The notes beneath the pieces are model-generated. The model ran no database searches and had not been told where the DNA came from. It saw nothing but the letters and a program-made list of their open reading frames with translations. A program made the position numbers and the translations under genes. 44,816 nucleotides of DNA from Methylocystaceae bacterium (GTDB lineage Bacteria; Pseudomonadota; Alphaproteobacteria; Rhodospirillales; Terasakiellaceae): assembly GCA_013373265.1 (NCBI GenBank), contig JABXIC010000028.1:1-44816 (forward strand), in the 5' to 3' direction. The stretch's first letter is position 1. Each line of letters starts with the position of its first letter. This document shows, piece by piece, positions 9,370 to 17,040 of the stretch.

Positions 9370-10148
9370 CACAAGATAAATCGATTTTACCGCTGACAGT
9401 GCAGGATTTATCCTTTGAAGCCCGAGGTAAGCGCTTGATGAAAGAGGTGTGCTTCACCATTGAGGCTGGCACACGCACCATGATCTTAGGCGCAAACGGG
9501 GCAGGTAAAAGCTTGCTTTTACGCTTGTGCCACGGTTTGTTGACGCCTCATGCGGGTCAGGTTTATTGGAATGGGGATGATAGTTTTTCATCCTCTGTGC
9601 GTATCCGGCAAGCCATGGTCTTTCAACGTCCGGTGATGTTGAGACGTAGCGCGCTGGCTAATATTGAATATGCCTTGAAACTGCGCAACGTTCCTAAGGC
9701 TGAACGGCAAGAGCACGCTTATGACGTTCTTAAAAAAGTGGGGTTGGGTCGTTTGGCCAACCAGCCAGCACGTGTTTTATCTTTTGGGGAGCAACAAAGA
9801 TTGGCGCTTGCGCGGGCTTGGGCGATTGAACCGGAGGTGCTGTTTTTGGATGAACCAACCGCCAGCCTTGACCCCAGTGCGACATATTCAATTGAACAGA
9901 CCATTGATGCCATTGCCAATGGTGGCACAACAATTATCATGACAACACATGATTTGGGGCAGGCCAAACGTTTGGGTACTGACGTGATGTTTATGCATCG
10001 CGGGCGTCTTCTTGAACGCGCGCGTGCAGAAGACTTTTTTGCAGGGCCAGAAAATGATCTGGCGCAGGCTTTTCTGCGTGGTGATTTATTATGGTGGAAG
10101 CGCAAAGAACCATACCCCGGTGGTGGGGTTAACGGGGTGGTCCTTTAA
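9366..10148 (+). CDS. tupC: ABC transporter ATP-binding protein, tungstate type (TupC-like)
   Basis: A 260-aa ABC ATPase. Walker A GANGAGKS is at residues 42-49, Walker B with DEP at about 160-164, and the switch histidine is in TTHDLGQAKRLG. The signature reads LSFGEQQ (138-144) rather than the usual LSGGEQQ, a substitution in the first glycine of the motif. It is coupled to the permease by a 4-bp overlap. There is no C-terminal TOBE/molybdate-binding domain, which fits TupC rather than ModC. The last four bases overlap the end of the convergent response-regulator gene. Confidence 0.85.
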   Translation: MTQDKSILPLTVQDLSFEARGKRLMKEVCFTIEAGTRTMILGANGAGKSLLLRLCHGLLTPHAGQVYWNGDDSFSSSVRIRQAMVFQRPVMLRRSALANIEYALKLRNVPKAERQEHAYDVLKKVGLGRLANQPARVLSFGEQQRLALARAWAIEPEVLFLDEPTASLDPSATYSIEQTIDAIANGGTTIIMTTHDLGQAKRLGTDVMFMHRGRLLERARAEDFFAGPENDLAQAFLRGDLLWWKRKEPYPGGGVNGVVL

Positions 10149-10888
10149 GCCCGCGATACCTTGGGTGTAAACATATAGCCACGGTTTCGGATGGTTTTAA
10201 TAAATTTGGGTGCTTTGGGGTCTTGTTCTATTTTTTTGCGCAGACGCGTGATTTGCACATCAATGCTACGGTCAAACGCGGGTGTGTTATCGCCATGGAC
10301 AAGATCAAGCAACTGGTCGCGTGATAAGATGCGGTTGGGATGTTCCATAAAGGCTTGCAGCAGATTAAACTCACCACTTGAAAGCTGCGGGTGATTACCG
10401 TCAGGATCAACTACATCAAAGGCAGAAAGATCAACTTGCCAGCCTTCAAAGATATAGGTACCGCTTTTGGTGTGTTGGCTGCCGTCAGGTATGTCTTTAG
10501 TTGGTGGACTTTCATTGGATTCTGTACGGCGAATGACACTTCTGACGCGTGCCAAGAGCTCACGCGGTTCAAAAGGTTTACCAAGATAATCATCGGCACC
10601 GACTTCCAGGCCGATAATACGTTCTGTCGTTTCACCACGCCCGCTTAAAATAATAATGCCGATATTGGTTCGGCTTTTTATTTCACGCGTCAGGGTCAGG
10701 CCATCCATATCAGGCAAGCCCAGATCCACAATGCATAAATCAATATCGGTGTCGGCAATCATGTTTAAAGCAGCTTGCCCGGAGGATGTCACGCTGGTCT
10801 GGAAATTCCCATATTCAAGACAAGCGGCAACGACCTCGGAGACTTCCGGGTCATCTTCTACAATAAGGATGTGCTTGTTCTCAGGCAT
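10145..10888 (-). CDS. OmpR/PhoB-family response regulator
   Basis: A 247-aa two-domain regulator. The receiver domain (about 5-120) has the acidic pair E11/D12-D13, phospho-acceptor D55 in IVDLGLPDMDG, and the conserved K in LGKPFEP. The C-terminal winged-helix DNA-binding domain (about 145-243) ends in KTIRNRGYMF, typical of OmpR-family proteins. No cognate histidine kinase gene is adjacent, so it is an orphan in this window; the two hybrid kinases further on carry their own receiver domains. The gene converges on and overlaps the TupC-like gene by 4 bp. A 9-bp inverted repeat surrounds its leader. Confidence 0.92.
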   Translation of the reverse strand: MPENKHILIVEDDPEVSEVVAACLEYGNFQTSVTSSGQAALNMIADTDIDLCIVDLGLPDMDGLTLTREIKSRTNIGIIILSGRGETTERIIGLEVGADDYLGKPFEPRELLARVRSVIRRTESNESPPTKDIPDGSQHTKSGTYIFEGWQVDLSAFDVVDPDGNHPQLSSGEFNLLQAFMEHPNRILSRDQLLDLVHGDNTPAFDRSIDVQITRLRKKIEQDPKAPKFIKTIRNRGYMFTPKVSRA

Positions 10889-10928
10889 ATGATTTCTATT
10901 TTATTAATTCCATTCACATGAAATCATA
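10888..10928 (-). promoter_or_regulatory. Inverted repeat in the leader of the response-regulator gene
   Basis: TATGATTTC at 10888-10896 and GAAATCATA at 10920-10928 are perfect complements separated by 23 bp. The proximal arm abuts the start codon. The gene lacks a clear Shine-Dalgarno sequence next to the ATG. The repeat could be an operator (arm centres about three helical turns apart) or an mRNA stem that covers the start. Confidence 0.35.
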
Positions 10929-11065
10929 AGAAGGAAATCGTGTTCAGGCAACTATCAACTTTTCTGTGAGGGATATATTTTGCATAATCTCTACGTAGGA
11001 GCGTGTGCGAATGGTTCTTATTTTCCTCGTGGTTGTTCTTTTGCCATTTTATGACAAAGTTAACA

Positions 11066-11548
11066 TCAATGACAGCTGCCGTGACGCCCGGTTTTATCGA
11101 AATAACGTTGATGATATTCTTCGGCGCGGTAAAATTTGCTTGCTGGGAGAAGCTCGGTCACAATGGGGTTGGTGAATTTTTGCTGATTGCCCAGTTCATT
11201 TATAATGCGTGTGGCAATTTCTTTCTGATCATCATTATGAAAATAAACGCCGGATCGGTACTGGCTGCCAACATCCGGTCCCTGACGATTAAGCGTTGTT
11301 GGGTCATGCAGATCAAAAAACAAATAGACGAGGTCGTCATAGCTTATGCGGTCCGGGTCATAGACAAGTTGCACCGCTTCCGCATGCCCCGTGGTGCCGG
11401 AGCAGACATCACGGTAGGTTGGGTTCTCTGTATGACCGGCGGTGTAACCGACTTCGGCATCCACTACGCCCGTTGCATCGCGAAAGCGTGCTTCAACGCC
11501 CCAAAAGCAACCTGCGGCGAATGTGGCTTTGAGATATTCTTTTGCCAT
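11066..11548 (-). CDS. msrA: Peptide methionine-(S)-sulfoxide reductase MsrA
   Basis: A 160-aa MsrA. The catalytic motif AAGCFWG has the nucleophilic cysteine at residue 14. The [12 protein letters not shown] and [11 protein letters not shown] segments are the usual MsrA core. It reduces methionine S-sulfoxide in oxidised proteins, recycling through thioredoxin. This is the short form without a fused MsrB domain, and the tail carries one cysteine (GSCH) that may act as a resolving residue. It is transcribed divergently from queG; the 111-bp gap must hold both promoters. A long plus-strand reading frame across it is a shadow. Confidence 0.95.
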   Translation of the reverse strand: MAKEYLKATFAAGCFWGVEARFRDATGVVDAEVGYTAGHTENPTYRDVCSGTTGHAEAVQLVYDPDRISYDDLVYLFFDLHDPTTLNRQGPDVGSQYRSGVYFHNDDQKEIATRIINELGNQQKFTNPIVTELLPASKFYRAEEYHQRYFDKTGRHGSCH

Positions 11549-11659
11549 GACCTTCTTACCTTTCTAAAAATACTTACGGGATAGATAAGCTTTGTTTTCA
11601 CCAAGTGAAACCCCCATTATAACGAATAGTTCTTCAATAAAACGTGAGCGGAAGAAAAC

Positions 11660-12694
11660 GTGGGCGCAGATTTAAAAGAAAACCTTAGGGAACTTGCCTT
11701 GGCAACAGGGTTTGATAGCGTTGGTTTTTGCCGTGCCGAGACCTTGCCTCAACATAAATCAGACTTACAAGAATTTAACGCACGCGGTTTTCATGGCACG
11801 ATGGAGTGGATGCATACCACGCAAGAGCGTCGCGCGGACCCTCAGGTCTTATGGCCTGAAGCAAAAAGCGTGATTGTTTTGGGAATGAATTACGGCCCAA
11901 AAGCAGACCCCATGAAAATGCTATCTCACCCGGATCGTGCTTTGATTAGTTGTTATGCGCAAAACAGGGATTATCACGACACGGTCAAAAAGCGCCTGAA
12001 ACAGATGGCGCGTGAGATGGTTAACCGTTTTGACTGTGAGTTAAAGGTGTTTGTCGATACCGCGCCCGTGATGGAAAAACCACTGGCAGCGCAAACCCAA
12101 TTGGGTTGGCAGGGCAAACACACTTGCATTGTGTCGCGTGAATTTGGATCGTGGCTGTTTTTGGGAGAAATTTATACTACGCTGGAGATTGCACCGGATG
12201 ACGCAGAAACCGATCATTGCGGTTCGTGCAGCAGCTGTATGACGGCATGCCCCACCGATGCGTTTATCGGGGAAGGCCAGATTGATGCACGTAGATGTAT
12301 CTCTTATCTGACCATTGAATATGATGGCGTTATCGAAGAAGAACTCGCCCTGAAAATGGGCAATCGTATATATGGTTGTGATGATTGTCTGGCGGTTTGC
12401 CCCTGGACAAAATTCACCCAACCAACGGGGCATAAAGACTTTAAACCCCGATTGGAATTTCAAGCCCCGCGTCTTGGGGACTTGCTGGAACTGGATGATA
12501 CGGCTTTTCGGGCGTTCTTTACGGCTTCTCCCATTAAACGCATCAAGCGCCATCGTTTTATCCGTAATGTCTTGATTGCGGTTGCCAATGCCAAGTTGAT
12601 AGATTTAAGCCCGAAGGTGGCTAATCTGATGGATGATGACCATCCGGTGATTGCACAGACGGCCAAATGGTGTTTGTCCATATTGACGCGCTAA
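11660..12694 (+). CDS. queG: Epoxyqueuosine reductase
   Basis: A 344-aa QueG, which reduces epoxyqueuosine to queuosine in tRNA as the final step of queuosine synthesis, using cobalamin and two [4Fe-4S] clusters. The catalytic aspartate is D133 in FVDTAPVMEK. Ferredoxin-like cysteines are at C187, C190, C193, C197 and C240, C243, C247 (CGSCSSCMTACP and CDDCLAVCPW). The C-terminal part is the HEAT-like/DUF1730-associated tail. The start is GTG; an upstream GAGCGGAAG serves as a ribosome-binding site. The length and motif spacing are normal. Confidence 0.96.
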   Translation: MGADLKENLRELALATGFDSVGFCRAETLPQHKSDLQEFNARGFHGTMEWMHTTQERRADPQVLWPEAKSVIVLGMNYGPKADPMKMLSHPDRALISCYAQNRDYHDTVKKRLKQMAREMVNRFDCELKVFVDTAPVMEKPLAAQTQLGWQGKHTCIVSREFGSWLFLGEIYTTLEIAPDDAETDHCGSCSSCMTACPTDAFIGEGQIDARRCISYLTIEYDGVIEEELALKMGNRIYGCDDCLAVCPWTKFTQPTGHKDFKPRLEFQAPRLGDLLELDDTAFRAFFTASPIKRIKRHRFIRNVLIAVANAKLIDLSPKVANLMDDDHPVIAQTAKWCLSILTR

Positions 12695-12750
12695 AATGGG
12701 CAGATTCAAATCTTGTTTAAGGGCGGATTACATTCTACATTGCTTTGACT

Positions 12751-12756
12751 TATAAT
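12751..12756 (+). promoter_or_regulatory. Candidate -10 element before thyA
   Basis: TATAAT is present 26 bp upstream of the thyA start in an otherwise gene-free 88-bp gap. No good -35 hexamer lies at the standard distance (TTACAT at 12728-12733 is weak), so this is only a tentative promoter. Confidence 0.3.
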
Positions 12757-12782
12757 AATGATGTTGAAGGCGAATTGACGGC

Positions 12783-13577
12783 ATGCAGCAGTATCTTGAT
12801 CTCATGCGCCATGTGCGCGACACGGGTGTGTTCAAAAGTGACCGGACCGGGACGGGGACCTATAGTGTATTCGGCCATCAGATGCGCTTTGATTTGTCAC
12901 AGGGTTTTCCCTGTGTGACGACCAAGAAGCTCCATTTGCGCTCCATCATCCATGAACTGCTGTGGTTTTTAAAAGGGGATACAAACATCAAATATCTCAA
13001 AGACAATAAAGTGTCGATTTGGGATGAATGGGCTGATGAAAACGGTAACCTCGGCCCGGTATATGGGTATCAATGGCGATCTTGGCCTACACCGGATGGC
13101 GGGCATGTGGATCAGATGAAAAACCTGTTGAACCAGATTAAAAACAATCCGGATTCGCGCCGTTTGATCGTTTCTGCGTGGAACGTCGCCAACATTGAAG
13201 AGATGGCCCTGCCACCGTGTCATTGCCTGTTTCAGTTTTATGTGGCAGAGGGCAAACTGTCTTGTCAGCTTTATCAACGCAGCGCCGATATCTTTTTGGG
13301 TGTGCCGTTCAATATCGCCTCTTATGCATTGCTGACCATGATGATTGCCCAAGTTTGCGATCTTGACGTCGGGGAATTCATTCATAGTTTTGGGGATGCC
13401 CATCTCTATGCCAATCATATGGAACAGGTTGAGCTGCAATTGTCGCGCACGCCGAAAGTGTTGCCGACGTTGAAGATGAACCCGGACATTAAAGACTTGT
13501 TTGACTTCACCTTTGATGACTTTGAACTGGTGGGTTATGAACCTGACGCCCATATTTCTGCACCGGTGGCTGTTTGA
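12783..13577 (+). CDS. thyA: Thymidylate synthase
   Basis: A 264-aa ThyA, exactly the length of the E. coli enzyme. It methylates dUMP to dTMP with methylenetetrahydrofolate. The catalytic cysteine is C146 in [13 protein letters not shown]. The dUMP-binding arginines ([11 protein letters not shown] and [15 protein letters not shown]) and the invariant SFGDAHLY segment are present. It overlaps the start of folA by one base (TGATG), coupling the enzyme that makes dihydrofolate to the one that recycles it. Confidence 0.98.
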   Translation: MQQYLDLMRHVRDTGVFKSDRTGTGTYSVFGHQMRFDLSQGFPCVTTKKLHLRSIIHELLWFLKGDTNIKYLKDNKVSIWDEWADENGNLGPVYGYQWRSWPTPDGGHVDQMKNLLNQIKNNPDSRRLIVSAWNVANIEEMALPPCHCLFQFYVAEGKLSCQLYQRSADIFLGVPFNIASYALLTMMIAQVCDLDVGEFIHSFGDAHLYANHMEQVELQLSRTPKVLPTLKMNPDIKDLFDFTFDDFELVGYEPDAHISAPVAV

Positions 13578-14080
13578 TGAATGTTTCCATGATCGTTGCG
13601 GTGGCTGAAAACGGCGCCATCGGTAAAGACAACAAGATGCTGTGGCATATCCCTGAAGACTTTAAATATTTTAAAGCCGTGACCATGGGTAAGCCGATGA
13701 TCATGGGGCGTAAGACCTTTGAAAGTATCGGCAAGCCTTTGCCCGGTCGTCTCAGCATTGTGGTGACGCGTGATGAAAACTGGTCCTGTGACGGCGTGCT
13801 GGTTGTGCATGATCTTGAGAGCGCATGGTCGGCAGCTTTTGCCGAGGCGCGTGCAAAAAATACCGATGAAGTAATGATTGTGGGTGGGGCACAAATTTAT
13901 CAACAAGCCATGCCAAAAGCGGACCGCATTTACTATACAGAAGTCCATCGTAGCTATGACTATGATGCTGCTTTCCCCGCACTGGATAAAGCGTTGTGGC
14001 AGGAGGTCTCGCGCGAAACACATGCAGGCGATGGCGCTGAAAAACCGGCTTACAGCTTTGTGGTTTTTGAACGCAAATAA
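13577..14080 (+). CDS. folA: Dihydrofolate reductase
   Basis: A 167-aa DHFR that reduces dihydrofolate to tetrahydrofolate with NADPH. The N-terminus (VSMIVAVAENGAIGKDN), the WHIPEDFKYFK segment, the NADPH-binding GRKTFESIGKPLPGR and the VGGAQIYQQA strand are all classic. I chose the ATG at 13577, which overlaps the thyA stop by one base; a TTG one codon upstream is possible but less likely. It forms an operon with thyA. Confidence 0.96.
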   Translation: MNVSMIVAVAENGAIGKDNKMLWHIPEDFKYFKAVTMGKPMIMGRKTFESIGKPLPGRLSIVVTRDENWSCDGVLVVHDLESAWSAAFAEARAKNTDEVMIVGGAQIYQQAMPKADRIYYTEVHRSYDYDAAFPALDKALWQEVSRETHAGDGAEKPAYSFVVFERK

Positions 14081-14146
14081 CCTGTTTCTATCTGGCCCAT
14101 TAATTGCTTAATGAAGTCTTAATCTAACTTTAAAGGGATTAAGAAG

Positions 14147-14545
14147 ATGGACATTGTTGTCGATGGTAAAACAATTGCTGTAAACATCAAGATGCCGGCA
14201 CTGAGTGATATCGGTAAACCAAAAGGTCAAGGCACAGACTTTGCCGCTATGGTGGAAGAGCAAAATAAGGTTAAGTCTGAAATTCTTGATAAGGGATTTG
14301 GTAAATATGTTTCCGATATGCAGCAAGAAAAGCTGGAAAAGGAAATTAGAGAGAAAATCCTGAACGCTTTGGGTTTGTCAGAAGAAGATTTGGCCAAATT
14401 ATCACCGGGTCAACGTGCAGCAATTGAGGAAACTATTCAACAGACGATTGCGCAAGAGATTCAAGAGCGTGCAGAACAACATGCCAAAGAAAATGAAAGC
14501 AAGTCTAATTTAAGTGTGCCGATGGTGGCTGCTTTTTCACAGTAA
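14147..14545 (+). CDS. Small hypothetical protein, helical and charged
   Basis: A 132-aa protein of unknown family. It opens with a short beta-rich stretch (MDIVVDGKTIAVNIKMPAL), continues with a long charged helical region from about residue 35 to 115 (rich in Glu, Lys and Gln, likely coiled coil), and ends with a Ser-rich tail. No signal peptide, membrane segment or cysteine is seen. The ATG follows GGGATTAAGAAG. It stands 66 bp after folA and ends at a strong bidirectional terminator. The clean start, stop and flanking signals make it a credible gene, but I can offer no function. Confidence 0.7.
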   Translation: MDIVVDGKTIAVNIKMPALSDIGKPKGQGTDFAAMVEEQNKVKSEILDKGFGKYVSDMQQEKLEKEIREKILNALGLSEEDLAKLSPGQRAAIEETIQQTIAQEIQERAEQHAKENESKSNLSVPMVAAFSQ

Positions 14546-14547
14546 GT

Positions 14548-14573
14548 TTTAGAGAGGGGATCCCCTCTCTAAA
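14548..14573. terminator. Bidirectional rho-independent terminator
   Basis: A perfect palindrome centred at 14560/14561, with arms AGAGAGGGGA and TCCCCTCTCT extended by TTT and AAA on either side. It sits between the convergent stops of the 132-aa gene and lysK and would act on both strands. Confidence 0.8.
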
Positions 14574-14583
14574 CACATGTTTA

Positions 14584-16188
14584 TTAGTCGTCCAGGCTTT
14601 GCCCGGCTAATACTTTGTCGATCAGCTCACAGCTCTCTTTCAAGCCATAAAGGGCAAAGAAAGAGCCCATGCGGGGGCCTGTTTCCTGACCGAGAAGGAT
14701 TTCATAAAGCGCCCCAAACCAGTCACGCAGGTTTTCGTAATTGTGCTCTTTGCCGACTGTATAGACTTCGGTCTGAACGTCTTGACCAGAGGTATCCCCC
14801 GCCAAGCTTTCCAGTTTGGCTTTAAGGTCTTGCAAGGCTGCGCGTTCACCATCGGTGGGGGTGCGGTATTTTTTGTTGGGTTTGACAAAATCTTTGTAAT
14901 AGGTGATGGCATAACCAACAAGTTTATCCAACATCGGGCTGTTTTCAGCAGACGCATCCGGGTTGTAACGCTTGATGAAGTGCCAGATCACGTCTTTTTC
15001 TTCCGTGTGACAGACAGAAACCAAGTTTAAAATGATGTTAAAGCTCAACGAATGGGCATCTGCCACCGGATGACCGTTATGGATGTGCCACGCCGGGCTA
15101 TCCAGTTTTTTGGCATCTTCCAAAGTGTCAAAGTTTTGTATATGGCTGATATATTCATCTACCGCCTTGGGGATGACATCAAAATACAGGCGTTTGGCTG
15201 TTTTTGGTTTTTGATACATGAAATAAGACAGGGTTTCCGGTGGGGCATAGCGCAGCCATTCTTCCATAGACAAACCATTGCCTTTGGATTTGGAAATTTT
15301 TTCGCCTTTATCATCCAAGAACAGTTCATAGGTGAAATCCACCGGTGGGTTCCCGCCAATGGCACGGCAGATTTTGGCGGAGAGTTTTTGCGATTCTATT
15401 AAGTCTTTGCCCGCCATTTCATAATTGACACCCAAGGCAGCCCAGCGCATGGCCCAGTCCGCTTTCCATTGGCATTTGACCGCACCACCCATGATGCTGG
15501 TTTCGACTTCTTTACCGTCTTCATTGAGGTAGACCATCGTTGCGGCCTCAGGATTGGTGGCAACGACTTTTGCCAGCAAGACGCGACCTGTTTCCTTATC
15601 AACCGGTAAAAGCGGGCTATAAGTGGCGCGGCGTTCTTCGCCCAATGTGGGGCGGATGATGTCGCAAACTTTTTCATGGTTGCGTAAAATGGAAAGCAAC
15701 GTTTCATCAAAAATGCCATCTTTGTAGCATTTGGTGGCGCTGCGAAATTCGTATTCAAAGCCAAATTGGTCAAGGAAAGCACACAAACGGGCGTTGTTAT
15801 GTTCGCCAAAGCTGGGGTGCGTACCAAACGGGTCGGGCACAACGGTCAACGGTTTGCCCAAATGTGGGGCGATAATTTCTTTGTTCGGGATATTATCTGG
15901 AACTTTGCGAAGCCCATCCATATCGTCAGAAAAAGCGATTAGTTTTGTCGGCATACCATCAGAGAGTATCTGAAACGCACGCATGACCATGGTTGTGCGC
16001 GCAACTTCACCGAATGTGCCGATGTGCGGCAGACCAGAAGGACCGTAGCCTGTTTCAAATAAAACATAGCCCTTTTCGGGCAGCTTACCATTGAGTCGCT
16101 TAAGGATATTGCGTGCTTCCTGAAAGGGCCAAGCTTTTGAATGGTGCGCGGCTTCACGCGCAATAAGTGCAGGTGCATCGGACGGCAT
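14584..16188 (-). CDS. lysK: Lysyl-tRNA synthetase, class I
   Basis: A 534-aa class I LysRS, the archaeal-type enzyme found in many alphaproteobacteria in place of the class II LysS. The Rossmann-fold signatures are PHIGTFGE (HIGH motif, residues 54-60) and KISKS (297-301). The following C-terminal helical region is the anticodon-binding domain. It charges tRNA-Lys. The next gene upstream (16407) is divergent and lysK ends at a strong terminator, so it is a single-gene unit. Confidence 0.96.
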   Translation of the reverse strand: MPSDAPALIAREAAHHSKAWPFQEARNILKRLNGKLPEKGYVLFETGYGPSGLPHIGTFGEVARTTMVMRAFQILSDGMPTKLIAFSDDMDGLRKVPDNIPNKEIIAPHLGKPLTVVPDPFGTHPSFGEHNNARLCAFLDQFGFEYEFRSATKCYKDGIFDETLLSILRNHEKVCDIIRPTLGEERRATYSPLLPVDKETGRVLLAKVVATNPEAATMVYLNEDGKEVETSIMGGAVKCQWKADWAMRWAALGVNYEMAGKDLIESQKLSAKICRAIGGNPPVDFTYELFLDDKGEKISKSKGNGLSMEEWLRYAPPETLSYFMYQKPKTAKRLYFDVIPKAVDEYISHIQNFDTLEDAKKLDSPAWHIHNGHPVADAHSLSFNIILNLVSVCHTEEKDVIWHFIKRYNPDASAENSPMLDKLVGYAITYYKDFVKPNKKYRTPTDGERAALQDLKAKLESLAGDTSGQDVQTEVYTVGKEHNYENLRDWFGALYEILLGQETGPRMGSFFALYGLKESCELIDKVLAGQSLDD

Positions 16189-16337
16189 TTTGCAAAAATC
16201 CTTAAATCTTTAGTGACATTTTAAAAGAAACCCCCGTGTACAGGGCTGGCAAACCTACGCAGAAGAAGGGAAAACGTCAATAGTTAGCCGTTTGGGCATC
16301 TATAAAATAATTATAGACGGGGAAATAGAATGAAAAC

Positions 16338-16377
16338 TTGATTTTTCTTTAGATTGATTCCATACTGTCTGCGACAG
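16338..16377 (+). promoter_or_regulatory. Candidate promoter with start-site palindrome for the 162-aa gene
   Basis: TTGATT (16338-16343) and CATACT (16361-16366) are separated by 17 bp, a plausible sigma-70 promoter. CTGTCTGCGACAG (16365-16377), a 5-bp inverted repeat, lies over the expected transcription start and could be an operator. A good ribosome-binding site (TAGGAGAG) follows before the ATG at 16407. Confidence 0.45.
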
Positions 16378-16406
16378 AATGCACTTTATATTAGGAGAGA
16401 ACTCCG

Positions 16407-16895
16407 ATGGCTAGTAACATGACAATCACGTCCTCTGATGGGCGCGTGGACGTTGTACATGCACCTGAAGGATTACAAGCAGAAAGCGGCAATAACAACC
16501 AAGGGTTTCAACGCAATGGCGGACATGCCGATGAAGTTGAAGACATTGTAAGTATTGGTGTCGCCTTATCTACTGCAGAAAAACTTAGAGATGCCAAAGA
16601 CGAGGTCGAGCTGATGAAAGCTCTCGGCATTGATGAAGAAAAAGCTCGTGAACTGGTTGGCATACATTATCAAGAACTTCCTGGCGAAAAGATGGGTAAA
16701 GAAGATTACCTTTTTGATGCTGTGCGGGAAGTCGTGATCGATATGTTATCCGGAAAAGTGGATAATGATGATGAAGTTGTTGTCTTTAGAGCTTTTGAAG
16801 CCCGTTTAGCAGATAAAATTCGCGAAAAAGAAGTTGATCCGATTAATCGTGAAAATAAAACGCTGAGCGTAGATGGCCAAGACCAGTCTGAATAA
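16407..16895 (+). CDS. Hypothetical acidic protein
   Basis: A 162-aa acidic, soluble protein I do not recognise. It begins with a polar, low-complexity segment (about 1-45, including a Gly/Asn/Gln-rich stretch), followed by a charged helical part (LSTAEKLRDAKDEVELMKAL, then GIDEEKARELVGIHYQELPG) that resembles a small helical hairpin, then a second helical part ending in a Lys/Glu-rich tail. No signal peptide or membrane helix. It has its own promoter-like sequence and a strong Shine-Dalgarno, and is flanked by lysK (divergent) and a helicase gene (same strand, 139 bp on). Function unknown. Confidence 0.7.
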   Translation: MASNMTITSSDGRVDVVHAPEGLQAESGNNNQGFQRNGGHADEVEDIVSIGVALSTAEKLRDAKDEVELMKALGIDEEKARELVGIHYQELPGEKMGKEDYLFDAVREVVIDMLSGKVDNDDEVVVFRAFEARLADKIREKEVDPINRENKTLSVDGQDQSE

Positions 16896-16931
16896 GGTCT
16901 TACATTTAAAAAAATAGTTAACGAAAATGGT

Positions 16932-16958
16932 GAGCGTCAAGTCTCAGACTCGACGCTC
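16932..16958. other. Long inverted repeat between hypothetical gene and helicase
   Basis: GAGCGTC (16932-16938) pairs with GACGCTC (16952-16958), and AGTCT/AGACT nest inside, giving an almost continuous stem. No run of T follows on either strand, so it is not a classical terminator; it may still end the upstream transcript with Rho or act as a binding site. Confidence 0.4.
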
Positions 16959-17040
16959 TATAAGCATGTCTTATACATAAAAATGGGATGTTGTGTTTCT
17001 TGCACTGGTGTTCGATGGAATCTGACAGTATTGTGTGCTT

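Noticed and set aside
11003-11584. 193-aa plus-strand reading frame over msrA
   Set aside because: msrA on the minus strand has its active-site motif and normal length; the plus-strand frame is its antisense shadow with no recognisable features.
16932-16958. Inverted repeat as a classical rho-independent terminator
   Set aside because: No T-run follows on either strand. I kept it only as an unexplained inverted repeat.
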